Below, one piece after another: positions 4,850 to 12,733 of a stretch of 27,557 bases of DNA. Below the pieces are notes generated by a model. The model was not told the DNA's origin. It did not search any database and saw only the letters and a program-made list of their open reading frames with translations. The stretch is from the IMG/VR virus record IMGVR_UViG_3300034082_000892, positions 1 to 27,557 of that record; one strand, written 5' to 3'. Made by a program: the position numbers and the translations under genes. Within the stretch, counting starts at the first letter, position 1, and each line of letters opens with the position of its first letter. The stretch comes from a virus.

Positions 4850-5306
4850 TGCAGTTATATTTGATGTTGATGGCACTCTAGCAAATGTTGAGCCTTACCT
4901 ACACCACATCAGGAATATACACAATACTCCTGACTTTAAAAAGGATTACGATAAGTTTCACTCTGAATCAGTTAATGCTGAACCAAATCAAGAAGTAGTT
5001 GAGATGGTTAATCAAACTTTCTTTGATCAGAATCATGTTATCGTTGTTACTTCTCGTAATGAATACTGGCGGGGCATTACCTCATATTGGCTAGCAAAAA
5101 ATGATATTGGACACCACGCTTTGTATATGCGTAAAGATGGTGACTTTAGACCTGACTATGAAGTAAAGAGTGAGATCCTTGCTAAGATTAAGAAGCAGTG
5201 GAATGTCATTCATGCTATTGATGATAATCCAGCAGTATTAAAGTTATGGTTTGAGCACGGCATATCAACTACAAAAATTGGCGATTGGGATGGAAGTAGA
5301 GACTAA
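4842..5306 (+). CDS. HAD-superfamily phosphatase, 154 aa
   Basis: It carries the HAD motifs: DVDGT with the nucleophile Asp8 and acid/base Asp10, motif II VTSR (about residue 70), a conserved Lys near 107, and motif III DDNP (about residue 127). Size and motif spacing fit the 3'-phosphatase domain of T4-type polynucleotide kinase/phosphatase, without the kinase domain. It may remove 3'-phosphates from nicked nucleic acid, or act on nucleotides. It overlaps the HNH gene by 8 nt, so cleavage and end-repair activities may be coupled, which is inference. Confidence 0.8.
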   Translation: MHNAVIFDVDGTLANVEPYLHHIRNIHNTPDFKKDYDKFHSESVNAEPNQEVVEMVNQTFFDQNHVIVVTSRNEYWRGITSYWLAKNDIGHHALYMRKDGDFRPDYEVKSEILAKIKKQWNVIHAIDDNPAVLKLWFEHGISTTKIGDWDGSRD

Positions 5307-5307
5307 T

Positions 5308-5412
5308 ATGTTTTGTATAGATTGCGGATCTAAAATAGTTAATGGAGACTGCAACTATTGTTTTAAAAATAAAAATGCATTAAAAGAATTTGAAGAGGAG
5401 TCAGATGAGTAA
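5308..5412 (+). CDS. Zinc-ribbon microprotein, 34 aa
   Basis: CIDC near residue 3 and CNYC near residue 15 are only 8 residues apart, making this the smallest ribbon in the set, followed by an acidic helix (ALKEFEEESDE). Its end overlaps the start of the next gene, and GAGGAG in its tail serves as that gene's ribosome binding site. Confidence 0.55.
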   Translation: MFCIDCGSKIVNGDCNYCFKNKNALKEFEEESDE

Positions 5413-5620
5413 CTGGACAGAAGAACTTACCGATGAACAAAAGAAGCAGGTATGGGACTTTATTGTGTTTACTGTAAAAGAAATCAGAGAACAGATAGCA
5501 GTTGATATTCTTGCTACATCTGATCTTTGGGCAGCAAAGGGTTTAAATAAGTCCCGTCGTACACAAAAAGCATTTACTATATCTGCTGCTATTGCGAGAG
5601 GACAAAACGAAATCAAATGA
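5405..5620 (+). CDS. Helical hypothetical protein, 71 aa
   Basis: The ATG at 5405 is preferred over an upstream TTG because GAGGAG lies 4 nt before it. The product begins MSNWTEELTDEQ and is predicted helical, with one long amphipathic helix in the middle and a basic segment (NKSRRTQK). No family was recognised. Confidence 0.5.
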   Translation: MSNWTEELTDEQKKQVWDFIVFTVKEIREQIAVDILATSDLWAAKGLNKSRRTQKAFTISAAIARGQNEIK

Positions 5621-5760
5621 TTATGAATGTTATTAAATTTATTAAGTGTAAGATAAGCGGCCACAGACTAGCCTATGGTGGTGCATGCCCATTTACTGGG
5701 TTGCTATATGATTATTGTGAAAAATGTAGTATGATGATTCCAAGACAGCCAGTGGGGTAA
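5617..5760 (+). CDS. Zinc-binding microprotein, 47 aa
   Basis: Cys11 and His16 near the front, then Cys24, and YCEKC (Cys34, Cys37) near the end, provide enough ligands for one zinc. Similar KFIKCKxxGHR starts are seen in small phage proteins with a CxxxxGH knuckle. It overlaps the preceding gene by ATGA. Confidence 0.55.
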   Translation: MIMNVIKFIKCKISGHRLAYGGACPFTGLLYDYCEKCSMMIPRQPVG

Positions 5761-5768
5761 CTTTAATT

Positions 5769-5906
5769 ATGGAAAACAATTATGATGTGCCAAATGAAGT
5801 TCGTGATAAGATTATTAAAGATTATATGATGAAGTCTTATCATTGGACAATTGGTCTTGGAATGTTTTTAATTGGTCTATTGTTGGGAGCATTAATAGGT
5901 GGCTGA
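5769..5906 (+). CDS. Membrane-anchored small protein, 45 aa
   Basis: A charged N-terminal half is followed by a single hydrophobic helix (residues 27-45) rich in Gly and Leu that ends at the C-terminus, a tail-anchored shape. It overlaps the next gene by 8 nt. Function is unknown. Confidence 0.5.
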   Translation: MENNYDVPNEVRDKIIKDYMMKSYHWTIGLGMFLIGLLLGALIGG

Positions 5907-6168
5907 TCCAAATCAAACCTCTGCTCGTGGCGACTGGCTCTGTCCTTGTAGTGGATGTTCAAAGTCTATTGCAGCAGAACGCAAACAACTGATTGAATTA
6001 TTTGAAAAACATAAGTATGACTACTTAGTTTATCGTGGTTCATCATTTGATCAGGATGGTAATTTAATGTGGGCTAAAGATGATACTGAAGCATATGCTG
6101 AGGGCATTGATGAAGTTATTAAGTTGATTAAAGAAAGAATGCTCAAGCCTAAAATTAAGCACCAGTAG
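5899..6168 (+). CDS. Cys-rich hypothetical protein, 89 aa
   Basis: It starts at GTG 5899 within the end of the previous gene. CPCSGC near residues 15-20 is followed by a long helix and a YLVYRG segment, resembling small actinophage proteins that carry GDWLCPCxGCxKS. The last 10 nt overlap the 5' end of the tRNA gene that follows, so the transcript could be cleaved within the coding region when the tRNA is processed. Confidence 0.6.
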   Translation: MADPNQTSARGDWLCPCSGCSKSIAAERKQLIELFEKHKYDYLVYRGSSFDQDGNLMWAKDDTEAYAEGIDEVIKLIKERMLKPKIKHQ

Positions 6169-6232
6169 CCAAGTTGGTTAAGGCACCGAACTCATAATTC
6201 GGCTATCGTAGGTTCAAGTCCTACCTGGTGTA
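6159..6232 (+). tRNA. tRNA with CAT anticodon (Met or Ile2)
   Basis: All four arms fold: acceptor GCACCAG/CTGGTGT, D stem GCC/GGC, anticodon stem CCGAA/TTCGG with loop CTCATAA, T stem GTAGG/CCTAC with loop TTCAAGT. The first pair is G-U and there is no C-A mismatch as in initiators, so it is an elongator Met or, if lysidine-modified, Ile2. The 3' CCA is not encoded. Confidence 0.85.
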
Positions 6233-6236
6233 CTAA

Positions 6237-6308
6237 ATCTCTGTAACTCAGCGGAAGAGTGACACCCTTCTAAGGTGTAGGTCGTAGGTTCAAATCCTAC
6301 CAGAGATG
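6237..6308 (+). tRNA. tRNA-Arg (TCT)
   Basis: Acceptor ATCTCTG/CAGAGAT, D stem ACTC/GAGT, anticodon stem ACACC/GGTGT with loop CTTCTAA (anticodon TCT), T stem GTAGG/CCTAC. It reads AGA/AGG, codons frequent in this AT-rich genome and likely rarer in the host. The CCA is not encoded. It is 4 nt after the preceding tRNA. Confidence 0.9.
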
Positions 6309-6309
6309 C

Positions 6310-6334
6310 TATAATAGAATGAAACTAAAAGGGG
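6310..6334 (+). promoter_or_regulatory. -10 hexamer and RBS leading the glycan operon
   Basis: TATAAT (6310-6315) lies directly after the tRNA-Arg gene and is preceded by GC, without a clear -35. AAAAGGGG (6327-6334) is a good ribosome binding site 7 nt before the TTG start at 6342 and decides that start. Confidence 0.45.
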
Positions 6335-6341
6335 TAATTCG

Positions 6342-7301
6342 TTGGCTAAAATTGTTTTTCTAGGAAACTTTGAGGTTTCTTATAGTAGTGAGAATCATCA
6401 TGCTAAGAGTCTAGAATCTCTTGGGCATACCGTTGTAAAATTGCAAGAAAAGCAAGCAAAAAGCCACGTAATTCTTGATCAAGCCTTGAACTCAGACCTA
6501 TTTATTTGGGTACATACCCATGGCTGGGAGACAAGCGGAAGAATTACAATGGATAATGTTTTGCTTGAGTTAAAGAAGGCAGGCGTAGAAACAATTACCT
6601 ACCATCTTGATCTATGGTTTGGACTTGATCGCCAGAAGGATCTTGAAGACGATAACTTTTATAAAACCATTGGTCACTTCTTTACAGTAGATAAGTTGAT
6701 GGCTGATTGGTTTAATGAGAACACACAGGTAAAGGGACACTTTATTCCTGCAGGAGTTTATGATAAAGAATGTTATATCCATAAGGACTATGACTCAGAT
6801 AAGTTTAAGTATGACGTAATATTTGTGGGTAGCAAGAGGTATCACCACGAGCATAAGTATAGATCAGACCTTATAGATTTTCTAAGAAAGACTTATGGAA
6901 GTAGATTTCTTCACGTTGGTGGTGACGGAGACACTGGAACTGTGCGTGGTGATGAGTTAAATAAGATATACGCACAAAGCAAGGTGGCAGTAGGAGATAG
7001 CCTTAACATTAACTTTAACTATCCTTATTACACTAGTGATAGGTTGTTTGAGAGTACTGGTCGTGGAGGATTTACTATCTACCCTCGCATCAAAGGTTTA
7101 GAAGATTACTTTGTTGATGAAGAAGAAATTGTTTTTTATGAACACGGTAACTTAGAAGATCTAAGAACTAAGATAGACAAGTATCTTGAAAATGGTGTTG
7201 ATAGGGAGCGTATCAGGTTAAGTGGCCATGAAAAAACTAAGCAAGAGCATACATACATCCATAGATGGAAAATCATTATGAGTGAGTTAGGAATACAATG
7301 A
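6342..7301 (+). CDS. CgeB-like glycosyltransferase, 319 aa
   Basis: A GT-B type fold is suggested by an N-terminal Rossmann-like half (KIVFLGNFE, residues 3-11) and a C-terminal half beginning near DVIFVGS (about residue 160). The C-terminal half carries RLFESTGRGGF (about residue 235), the CgeB/GT4-like segment that holds the donor nucleotide-sugar, and the usual closing segment EIVFYEHGNLEDL. Full length for the family. It starts with TTG after a good ribosome binding site and overlaps the next gene by ATGA. It would transfer a sugar from an NDP-sugar to an unknown acceptor, and it opens a run of glycan genes. Confidence 0.75.
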   Translation: MAKIVFLGNFEVSYSSENHHAKSLESLGHTVVKLQEKQAKSHVILDQALNSDLFIWVHTHGWETSGRITMDNVLLELKKAGVETITYHLDLWFGLDRQKDLEDDNFYKTIGHFFTVDKLMADWFNENTQVKGHFIPAGVYDKECYIHKDYDSDKFKYDVIFVGSKRYHHEHKYRSDLIDFLRKTYGSRFLHVGGDGDTGTVRGDELNKIYAQSKVAVGDSLNINFNYPYYTSDRLFESTGRGGFTIYPRIKGLEDYFVDEEEIVFYEHGNLEDLRTKIDKYLENGVDRERIRLSGHEKTKQEHTYIHRWKIIMSELGIQ

Positions 7302-8182
7302 ACTGTATAGTGACGGGTGGTGCTGGATTTATTGGATCAAACCTTGTTGATAAGTTAATTAGTCTTGGTCATGATGTTATTTGTGTTGATGATGAGTCTG
7401 CAGAGTGTCATGAACAATTCTATTGGAATGATAAAGCACAAAACTATAAGTATGATATTTGTGATTATGATCTGATTGCCCCACTCTTTAAAGATATTGA
7501 CTGCGTATTTCACGTTGCATCTGATGCAAGAATACAGCCAGCAATACTAAATCCTAAAAAATCTATTCAATCAAACGCAGTAGGAACAGCCAATGTTCTT
7601 GAACTTTGTAGGGTTAACAAGGTAGGTAGACTAATTTATTCAAGCACATCTTCTGCATATGGAAAAAAGTCCTTTATTCCAAACACAGAAACTCAGCAGT
7701 CTGATCCACTAACACCTTATTCCGCAGCAAAAGTTTTTGGGGAAAATTTAGCAAGAGTGTATTATAACTTGTATGGTTTAGAAACTATATCCCTTAGATA
7801 TTTTAACGTTTACGGAAATAGACAGCCCCTTAAAGGTCAGTATGCACCAGTAATAGGGTTATTCTTAAAACAATACCACGAAGGAAAGCCATTAACGGTA
7901 GTTGGAGATGGATCTCAACGCAGAGACTTTACACACATATCTGATGTAGTAGAAGCAAACATCCTTGCATCTCAGACAAAAGATGGGTTTGGTGAAGTAT
8001 ATAATATTGGGTATGGAAATAACTACTCTATACTTGATATTGCTAATATGATTTCAAATGATGTTAAGTTTATCCCGTCAAGAGTTGGAGAGGTTCAAGA
8101 AACTCTTGCGTCTAACTCTAAGTTTAAAAATTTAACTGGATGGATGCCAAAGGTATCACTAATAGAATGGTTGCAAAAATGA
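7298..8182 (+). CDS. NAD-dependent sugar epimerase/dehydratase, 294 aa
   Basis: It has the SDR-extended features: the glycine motif GGAGFIGS (residues 7-14), an acidic residue after beta-2 (VDDE), the SSTSSAYG segment with the catalytic Ser/Thr, and Tyr141-xxx-Lys145 (YSAAK). Then come RYFNVYGNRQ and RRDFTHISDV, typical of UDP-glucose 4-epimerase-like enzymes. It is slightly short at the C-terminus compared with GalE. It probably makes a UDP- or other NDP-sugar for the glycosyltransferases around it. The exact substrate cannot be told. Confidence 0.85.
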   Translation: MNCIVTGGAGFIGSNLVDKLISLGHDVICVDDESAECHEQFYWNDKAQNYKYDICDYDLIAPLFKDIDCVFHVASDARIQPAILNPKKSIQSNAVGTANVLELCRVNKVGRLIYSSTSSAYGKKSFIPNTETQQSDPLTPYSAAKVFGENLARVYYNLYGLETISLRYFNVYGNRQPLKGQYAPVIGLFLKQYHEGKPLTVVGDGSQRRDFTHISDVVEANILASQTKDGFGEVYNIGYGNNYSILDIANMISNDVKFIPSRVGEVQETLASNSKFKNLTGWMPKVSLIEWLQK

Positions 8183-8892
8183 CAGAAATGGTTAAAGCAG
8201 TTTTAAACGGAGAGTTTGAAATGATCTTGCCTAAGCATCGTGCAGATAGACCAGACTGGTATGAACCACATGGGTGGGAAAAACCAAGATTAAAACATAT
8301 GTCTGAGAACATTGGTACTGAAGATGTTGTTTACTACGTTGGTGCTGAAGAAGGAGAATTTCCAGCACTATGTCAAATGTGGGGTGCAGAAGTAGTTTTA
8401 TTTGAGCCAAACCCTAAAGTTTGGTCGCACTTTCCTGCAACATGGACTGCAAATAATTTAGAAATTCCCATGGTATGTATTCCTGGATTTGCATCTGACA
8501 AGATAAATAAACTTTCTAGAATATATTACAATGAATGGCCCCCAGAAGTTAATGATGTAATTGAAGCAGCACATGGATTTAAAGAATTGTATCTTGAAGG
8601 AGATACCTATGGGCAAATCACTATAGATTCTTGTGTATATGATCATGGAATTAAACCACCTACCGCTATTTCATTGGACGTAGAGGGTAGTGAATGGAGG
8701 GTGCTAGGAGGTGCAGAGAAGGTGCTTAGAGAGTACAAACCAAAGATTTGGCTATCTGGACACCCTGAGTTTATGTTACAGCAATGGGATGAATCTTTAT
8801 ATAATCTTAGACACTGGATCAAGGGATTAGGATATACTGAAATAATTTTAGACTACCAGCATGAGGTGCATCTTTATTATGAATCATGCTAA
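8179..8892 (+). CDS. FkbM-family methyltransferase, 237 aa
   Basis: The start at 8179 makes an ATGA overlap with the epimerase gene. A 13-residue earlier start (8140) would give a long overlap. SAM-binding motif I is VGAEEGEFPAL, followed by the acidic LFEPNP strand, and later SLDVEGSEWRVLGGA, the FkbM signature. Family members O-methylate sugars or other hydroxyls. Here it sits between sugar genes, so methylation of the glycan or of a glycolipid is likely. Confidence 0.8.
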   Translation: MTEMVKAVLNGEFEMILPKHRADRPDWYEPHGWEKPRLKHMSENIGTEDVVYYVGAEEGEFPALCQMWGAEVVLFEPNPKVWSHFPATWTANNLEIPMVCIPGFASDKINKLSRIYYNEWPPEVNDVIEAAHGFKELYLEGDTYGQITIDSCVYDHGIKPPTAISLDVEGSEWRVLGGAEKVLREYKPKIWLSGHPEFMLQQWDESLYNLRHWIKGLGYTEIILDYQHEVHLYYESC

Positions 8893-9427
8893 AACTTTTT
8901 GGGATAACGCTGCTAAAGATCCAGATGTAAGGTATAAATATATTGCAGATGAGTGGGCAACTACTGAAACATTTTTGGATCTTATAAAAAATAATAATGA
9001 CGAATGGAACAATGTTTTAGAAATTGGTTGCGGAATAGGCAGACTGCTAGTTCCTTTTGCAGATATGCACAAAGACTGTAACTTCTATGGGATAGACATA
9101 TCTGATGAAATGATAAACCTTGCACCTAAAAGAGATAACATAAAGTATCAAGAACTTGCAGACAACCTTGATCTTGTATATTCAATGTTAGTCTTTCAAC
9201 ATATTGAACACCAAGAAAAGATTAACTACATAAAACTTGCTTATGAAAAATTAAAAGTTGATGGTATTTTATTCTTTCAGTTTGTTGTTGGGGAAGAGAA
9301 CTCTCCATACTCTTATCAAACATCAAGGTTTGAAGTTGACAGAATATTAAGTGATGCAGGATTTAAAAACTTAATATTTACAAATCATATGCATCCTGAA
9401 TGGATGTTTGTTAGGGCTACAAAATGA
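8879..9427 (+). CDS. Class I SAM-dependent methyltransferase, 182 aa
   Basis: The start at 8879 overlaps the previous gene by 14 nt. Motif I, VLEIGCGIGRLLVPFA, is textbook; GIDISDEMI follows as motif II and LVYSMLVFQHIEHQE as the post-II region. It is about the minimal size for a Methyltransf_11/25 domain. The acceptor is unknown; together with the FkbM gene it gives this island two methylation steps. Confidence 0.8.
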   Translation: MNHAKTFWDNAAKDPDVRYKYIADEWATTETFLDLIKNNNDEWNNVLEIGCGIGRLLVPFADMHKDCNFYGIDISDEMINLAPKRDNIKYQELADNLDLVYSMLVFQHIEHQEKINYIKLAYEKLKVDGILFFQFVVGEENSPYSYQTSRFEVDRILSDAGFKNLIFTNHMHPEWMFVRATK

Positions 9428-10278
9428 CTAATGCATACATATATTCTATTGATCCGCTTGATGCTGCGGATGGTAAATGGGACTATGGATTACTTAAAGA
9501 AACATTTGAAAAAAATAATGTTAGTCAGATAGTTGTAAAAGAAATACCAAAAGCAGATCGTGGGTTTGTTGTTATTCCTGGACATGGAAATGCTGGTAAA
9601 GAAAAAGAAATATCAAACCAATTAAAAAACCTTGATAGAGTTGTCTTGTTTATAACTGGTGATGAAAGCGCTCAATTTAATGTAGATAAAATTAGTCACT
9701 CTAATATTTCTATTTGGGTTCAATACCCACATCAAAAACATGAAAAATATAATAAATTTTTTATTGGTCCACCTCAGCATTTAAAGTCTAACCTACCTGA
9801 TTATCCTGTTAAAGAATATGACATTTATTTTGGTGGACAAATAACCCATCAGCGTAGACAACAGTTAGCAGAGGTTATGCCAGACCTTCCCAATGCCCTC
9901 TATAAGCCTACAAAGGGCTTTGCACAGGGAGAACAGCCTAAAGAGTACTACCGCACCCTATCAAAGGCTAGAGTTGTTCCAGCCCCCGCTGGTGCCCAAG
10001 TTATAGACACCTTTAGGTTCTTTGAGGCTATTGAGATGTTGGCTTTGCCTGTTGGGGATCTTGTTGATTCTAAGGGTGAAATGATTGATTATTTTAATTA
10101 TGTTTACCCTGCAGGAATTCCAATTGAAAAAGTTAATAACTGGAATAAATTAAAAGAAATACTTCCTAACCTTATTAATGATTATCCAAACAATATGCAT
10201 CAGGTTGTATGTTGGTGGATTAAATATAAAAGAGATTTTTCTATTGAGATAATGAAGGATATTTATGAACAAAGATAA
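9424..10278 (+). CDS. Exostosin-like glycosyltransferase, 284 aa
   Basis: The C-terminal half contains KEYYRTLSKARVVPAPAG followed by DTFRFFEAIEMLALPV, which matches the RFYEAL-x-GxIPV donor-binding segment of exostosin-type GT-B proteins. The central ITHQRRQQLAE resembles the FxGxxxxxRR segment before it. It overlaps its neighbours by ATGA and 14 nt. It is likely to transfer a sugar with an unknown donor. The family assignment rests on those two motifs. Confidence 0.65.
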   Translation: MTNAYIYSIDPLDAADGKWDYGLLKETFEKNNVSQIVVKEIPKADRGFVVIPGHGNAGKEKEISNQLKNLDRVVLFITGDESAQFNVDKISHSNISIWVQYPHQKHEKYNKFFIGPPQHLKSNLPDYPVKEYDIYFGGQITHQRRQQLAEVMPDLPNALYKPTKGFAQGEQPKEYYRTLSKARVVPAPAGAQVIDTFRFFEAIEMLALPVGDLVDSKGEMIDYFNYVYPAGIPIEKVNNWNKLKEILPNLINDYPNNMHQVVCWWIKYKRDFSIEIMKDIYEQR

Positions 10279-10996
10279 CGTAACAATTATAGTAGTCGCT
10301 TCAGTTATTCCAAGTCATCCAGATACTTTTATTATTGATGAGACAATATCCTCAGTAAGATCACACTTTCCAGACAACGAAATCATTCTACAACTTGATG
10401 GTCTCAGAAAAGAAAGATTGGCCCGTAAGGATGACTACGATGAATTTAAAAGTAGGGTTCTCTGGAAGTGTTTACATGAATGGAAAAATGTTTTGCCTGT
10501 AATATTTGATGAGCATAGCCATCAGACAGACATGATGAAAAAAACTATTGATGATATTCAAACAGCAGCAATACTTTATGTTGAAGGAGATGCTCCACTA
10601 ACTCCTGACATTGAAATTGATTGGCAGAAATGTCTAGACATGCTTGAATATGAGAAGGCTAACACTATTAGATTTCACTTTGAAGCATCTATTCCTATTG
10701 AGCATGAACATCTAATGTTTGGCATTGAAGATGGCTTTATGAAAACACTTCAATGGAGTCAAAGGCCACACCTTAGTCTAACTAAATATTATAGAGAAGT
10801 AGTTCTTCCTGCTTGTGATGAGAAAACTTTTATTGAAGATAAGTTTCACGGGGTAGTCCAAGATGATGGATGGGACAAGCATAAACTTTGGATCTATCAT
10901 CCAGAAGGAAGTATTAAGCGTTCATATCATCTAGATGGTCGTGCTGGAACAAGAAAATTTACATCAGATGATGATGCTTGGGGATATACAGAGTGA
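10265..10996 (+). CDS. GT-A-like glycosyltransferase, 243 aa
   Basis: It begins with an alternating hydrophobic strand (TIIVVASVIPSHPD), then IDETISSVRSHFPDNEIILQLDG, then YVEGDAPLTPDIEIDW, where the EGD acidic cluster sits in the place of the GT-A DxD metal site. It lacks a strict DxD, so the donor site may be altered or the enzyme weak. Phage genomes often carry such a protein beside other glycan genes. It overlaps the next gene by GTGA. Confidence 0.6.
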   Translation: MNKDNVTIIVVASVIPSHPDTFIIDETISSVRSHFPDNEIILQLDGLRKERLARKDDYDEFKSRVLWKCLHEWKNVLPVIFDEHSHQTDMMKKTIDDIQTAAILYVEGDAPLTPDIEIDWQKCLDMLEYEKANTIRFHFEASIPIEHEHLMFGIEDGFMKTLQWSQRPHLSLTKYYREVVLPACDEKTFIEDKFHGVVQDDGWDKHKLWIYHPEGSIKRSYHLDGRAGTRKFTSDDDAWGYTE

Positions 10997-12024
10997 CATT
11001 TGGAATAATTGCAAGATGCGATAATACTGGATTAGGAAATCAAACAAGGGATTTAGTTAAAATGTTAAATCCAGATAGGATTCTCCTAATTAACTCTGCA
11101 AAATTTAATAACAATAAGCAATATCCTGAGTGGTATGAAGGATATAACGTAACAATGACCAATGGCTTTCCAACCAAGCAAGAGGTTGCTATATTTATGG
11201 ATGGATTAAATTCTGTTTTAACCTGTGAAACTTTCTACCACCCACACTTTATTAATTTGGCCCAAAGGCGTAAGGTCAAAACCTTAATGCAGTATAACTA
11301 TGAGTTTCTTGATCATCTAAATAAACCAGATATGCCTTTGCCAACCTATATGATTTCTCCTAGTTACTGGAAGATAGATGAGGTTATTAGTAAGTTTAGT
11401 AATGATACGACTGTTGTTCATATACCGCCGCCAATTGACTCAGAAGAGTTTGCCACTGTTAGAAATAATAATCTTGCAAAAGATCATAAAAGAATCCTAC
11501 ATATTGGCGGAAAGGTTGCTTCCAAAGATAGAAACGGTACTCAAACTGTAATTGATATGCTCAGACATTCCAAGGCTGACTATGAGTTAGTTATTCGGAG
11601 CCAAAGCGAACTTAATATTAATTGCCAAGACTCCAGGCTCACTGTTGAAATAGGCAATGTTGATAGCAGGTCTTCAATGTATGATGGTTTTGATGCTATG
11701 GTTCTTCCAAGAAGGTATGCTGGTCTTTGTCTACCAATGAATGAAGCCCTTATGAGTGGCCTTCCAGTTTTTATGACTGATATATCCCCAAATAATCAGG
11801 TGCTTCCAAAAGATTGGCTAATACCATCAAGCAAAATTACTACACTTATGACAAGAGTTAAACTAGATGTATATGATGCTGATGTTAGAGAACTTGGCAA
11901 AAGGATTGATAAGTATGTTAACAGTGATAAGAAAGAACAAAAAGAAAAGGCTGCAACGATTGGATTTGAAAACTTTGACCCATCTATTCTAAGGGATCAA
12001 TACCTTCAGATTCTGGAAGGATAA
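10993..12024 (+). CDS. GT-B glycosyltransferase (GT1/GT4-like), 343 aa
   Basis: I set the start at GTG 10993, giving a GTGA overlap with the previous gene; a TTG at 10978 would add five residues. It begins TFGIIARCDNTGLGNQTRDLV, resembling GT4 proteins whose N-terminus has a glycine-rich GLGxQ turn. The C-terminal half carries KRILHIGGK, then AMVLPRRYAGLCLPMNEALM, a GT4-style E-x7-E donor motif, then SGLPVFMTDI. Its last 41 nt overlap the convergent minus-strand gene. Confidence 0.8.
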   Translation: MTFGIIARCDNTGLGNQTRDLVKMLNPDRILLINSAKFNNNKQYPEWYEGYNVTMTNGFPTKQEVAIFMDGLNSVLTCETFYHPHFINLAQRRKVKTLMQYNYEFLDHLNKPDMPLPTYMISPSYWKIDEVISKFSNDTTVVHIPPPIDSEEFATVRNNNLAKDHKRILHIGGKVASKDRNGTQTVIDMLRHSKADYELVIRSQSELNINCQDSRLTVEIGNVDSRSSMYDGFDAMVLPRRYAGLCLPMNEALMSGLPVFMTDISPNNQVLPKDWLIPSSKITTLMTRVKLDVYDADVRELGKRIDKYVNSDKKEQKEKAATIGFENFDPSILRDQYLQILEG

Positions 12025-12670
12025 ACTCTTCGGAAAACTTTTGTTTCAAATCTCCAAGAGTTAAAAATGTTGCCTTTCTATCTTTAATAAATTTAATATC
12101 TGTTCTGAGTTCTTTAATCTTATAGTCTGTAAACTTTAATACATAATAAGATAACCATAGATCATCAATGATCCAGTATTCTTCAGGGCAGTCAAAGAAG
12201 TCTTCATTTAAAAAAAGTTTAGCATCACAAATAAGCCCACCAGTACCAGCATAGTTACCTAACTCATTGCCAACAATTTTAATCTTTCTTTTATATCTTG
12301 AGTTAACCTTATGTGCCCAAAAAGATTTTACACAATCGCTTTCATATTGTCTATGACATTCCTGAATAAAGGTGTTTGGAATTATTTCATCGTCATCAAT
12401 AAATATTATTTTTTCATATCCTTCTTCAGCGAGATCTCTTGCTAATAGAAACCTAGCAAACTGCTTAAATTCATTTGAGTAATTGTGAACAGAGATATTT
12501 AAGTTGCCTTTAAACTTATCTAAATACTTTAAAAGTTTTTCGTTTTGATTTGAATTATCAACAATATAAAAATCAAAATCCTTGTCTGTTTGATTATTTA
12601 TGCAGGCTAATGTAGCACTTAGGTTTTCAAACCTTATATACGTACACATTATTAGCGCTGTTGTTGACAT
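11984..12670 (-). CDS. GT2-family glycosyltransferase, 228 aa
   Basis: It begins TTALIMCTYIRFENLSATL, the standard nucleotide-binding start of GT2 enzymes, then DFYIVDNSN, then KIIFIDDDEIIP, where DDD is the metal-binding DxD motif. WIIDDLWLSYYVLK supplies the ED-like catalytic acidic pair. The start at 12670 is preferred because AGAGGAAA lies just upstream. It is the first gene on the minus strand and runs against the glycan operon, so read-through from the two ends would make antisense RNA over 41 nt. Confidence 0.8.
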   Translation of the reverse strand: MSTTALIMCTYIRFENLSATLACINNQTDKDFDFYIVDNSNQNEKLLKYLDKFKGNLNISVHNYSNEFKQFARFLLARDLAEEGYEKIIFIDDDEIIPNTFIQECHRQYESDCVKSFWAHKVNSRYKRKIKIVGNELGNYAGTGGLICDAKLFLNEDFFDCPEEYWIIDDLWLSYYVLKFTDYKIKELRTDIKFIKDRKATFLTLGDLKQKFSEEFILPESEGIDPLE

Positions 12671-12692
12671 ATTTTCCTCTGGTAGCATAGAA

Positions 12693-12718
12693 AGAGCCAG
12701 CCTAAATAGACTGGCCCT
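12693..12718 (-). terminator. Hairpin after the holin-like gene
   Basis: AGGGCCAG and CTGGCTCT form an 8-bp stem with one G-U pair and a 10-nt loop, followed on the minus strand by TTTCT. It lies 16 nt after the stop of the 12734-13009 gene and 23 nt before the GT2 start. On the plus strand it could also stop read-through from the glycan operon. Confidence 0.6.
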
Positions 12719-12733
12719 AACTATTTTGACTAT

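Noticed and set aside
8140-8178. Earlier start of the FkbM methyltransferase gene
   Set aside because: It would overlap the epimerase gene by 43 nt and lacks a ribosome binding site, while the ATG at 8179 makes the ATGA junction used throughout the operon.
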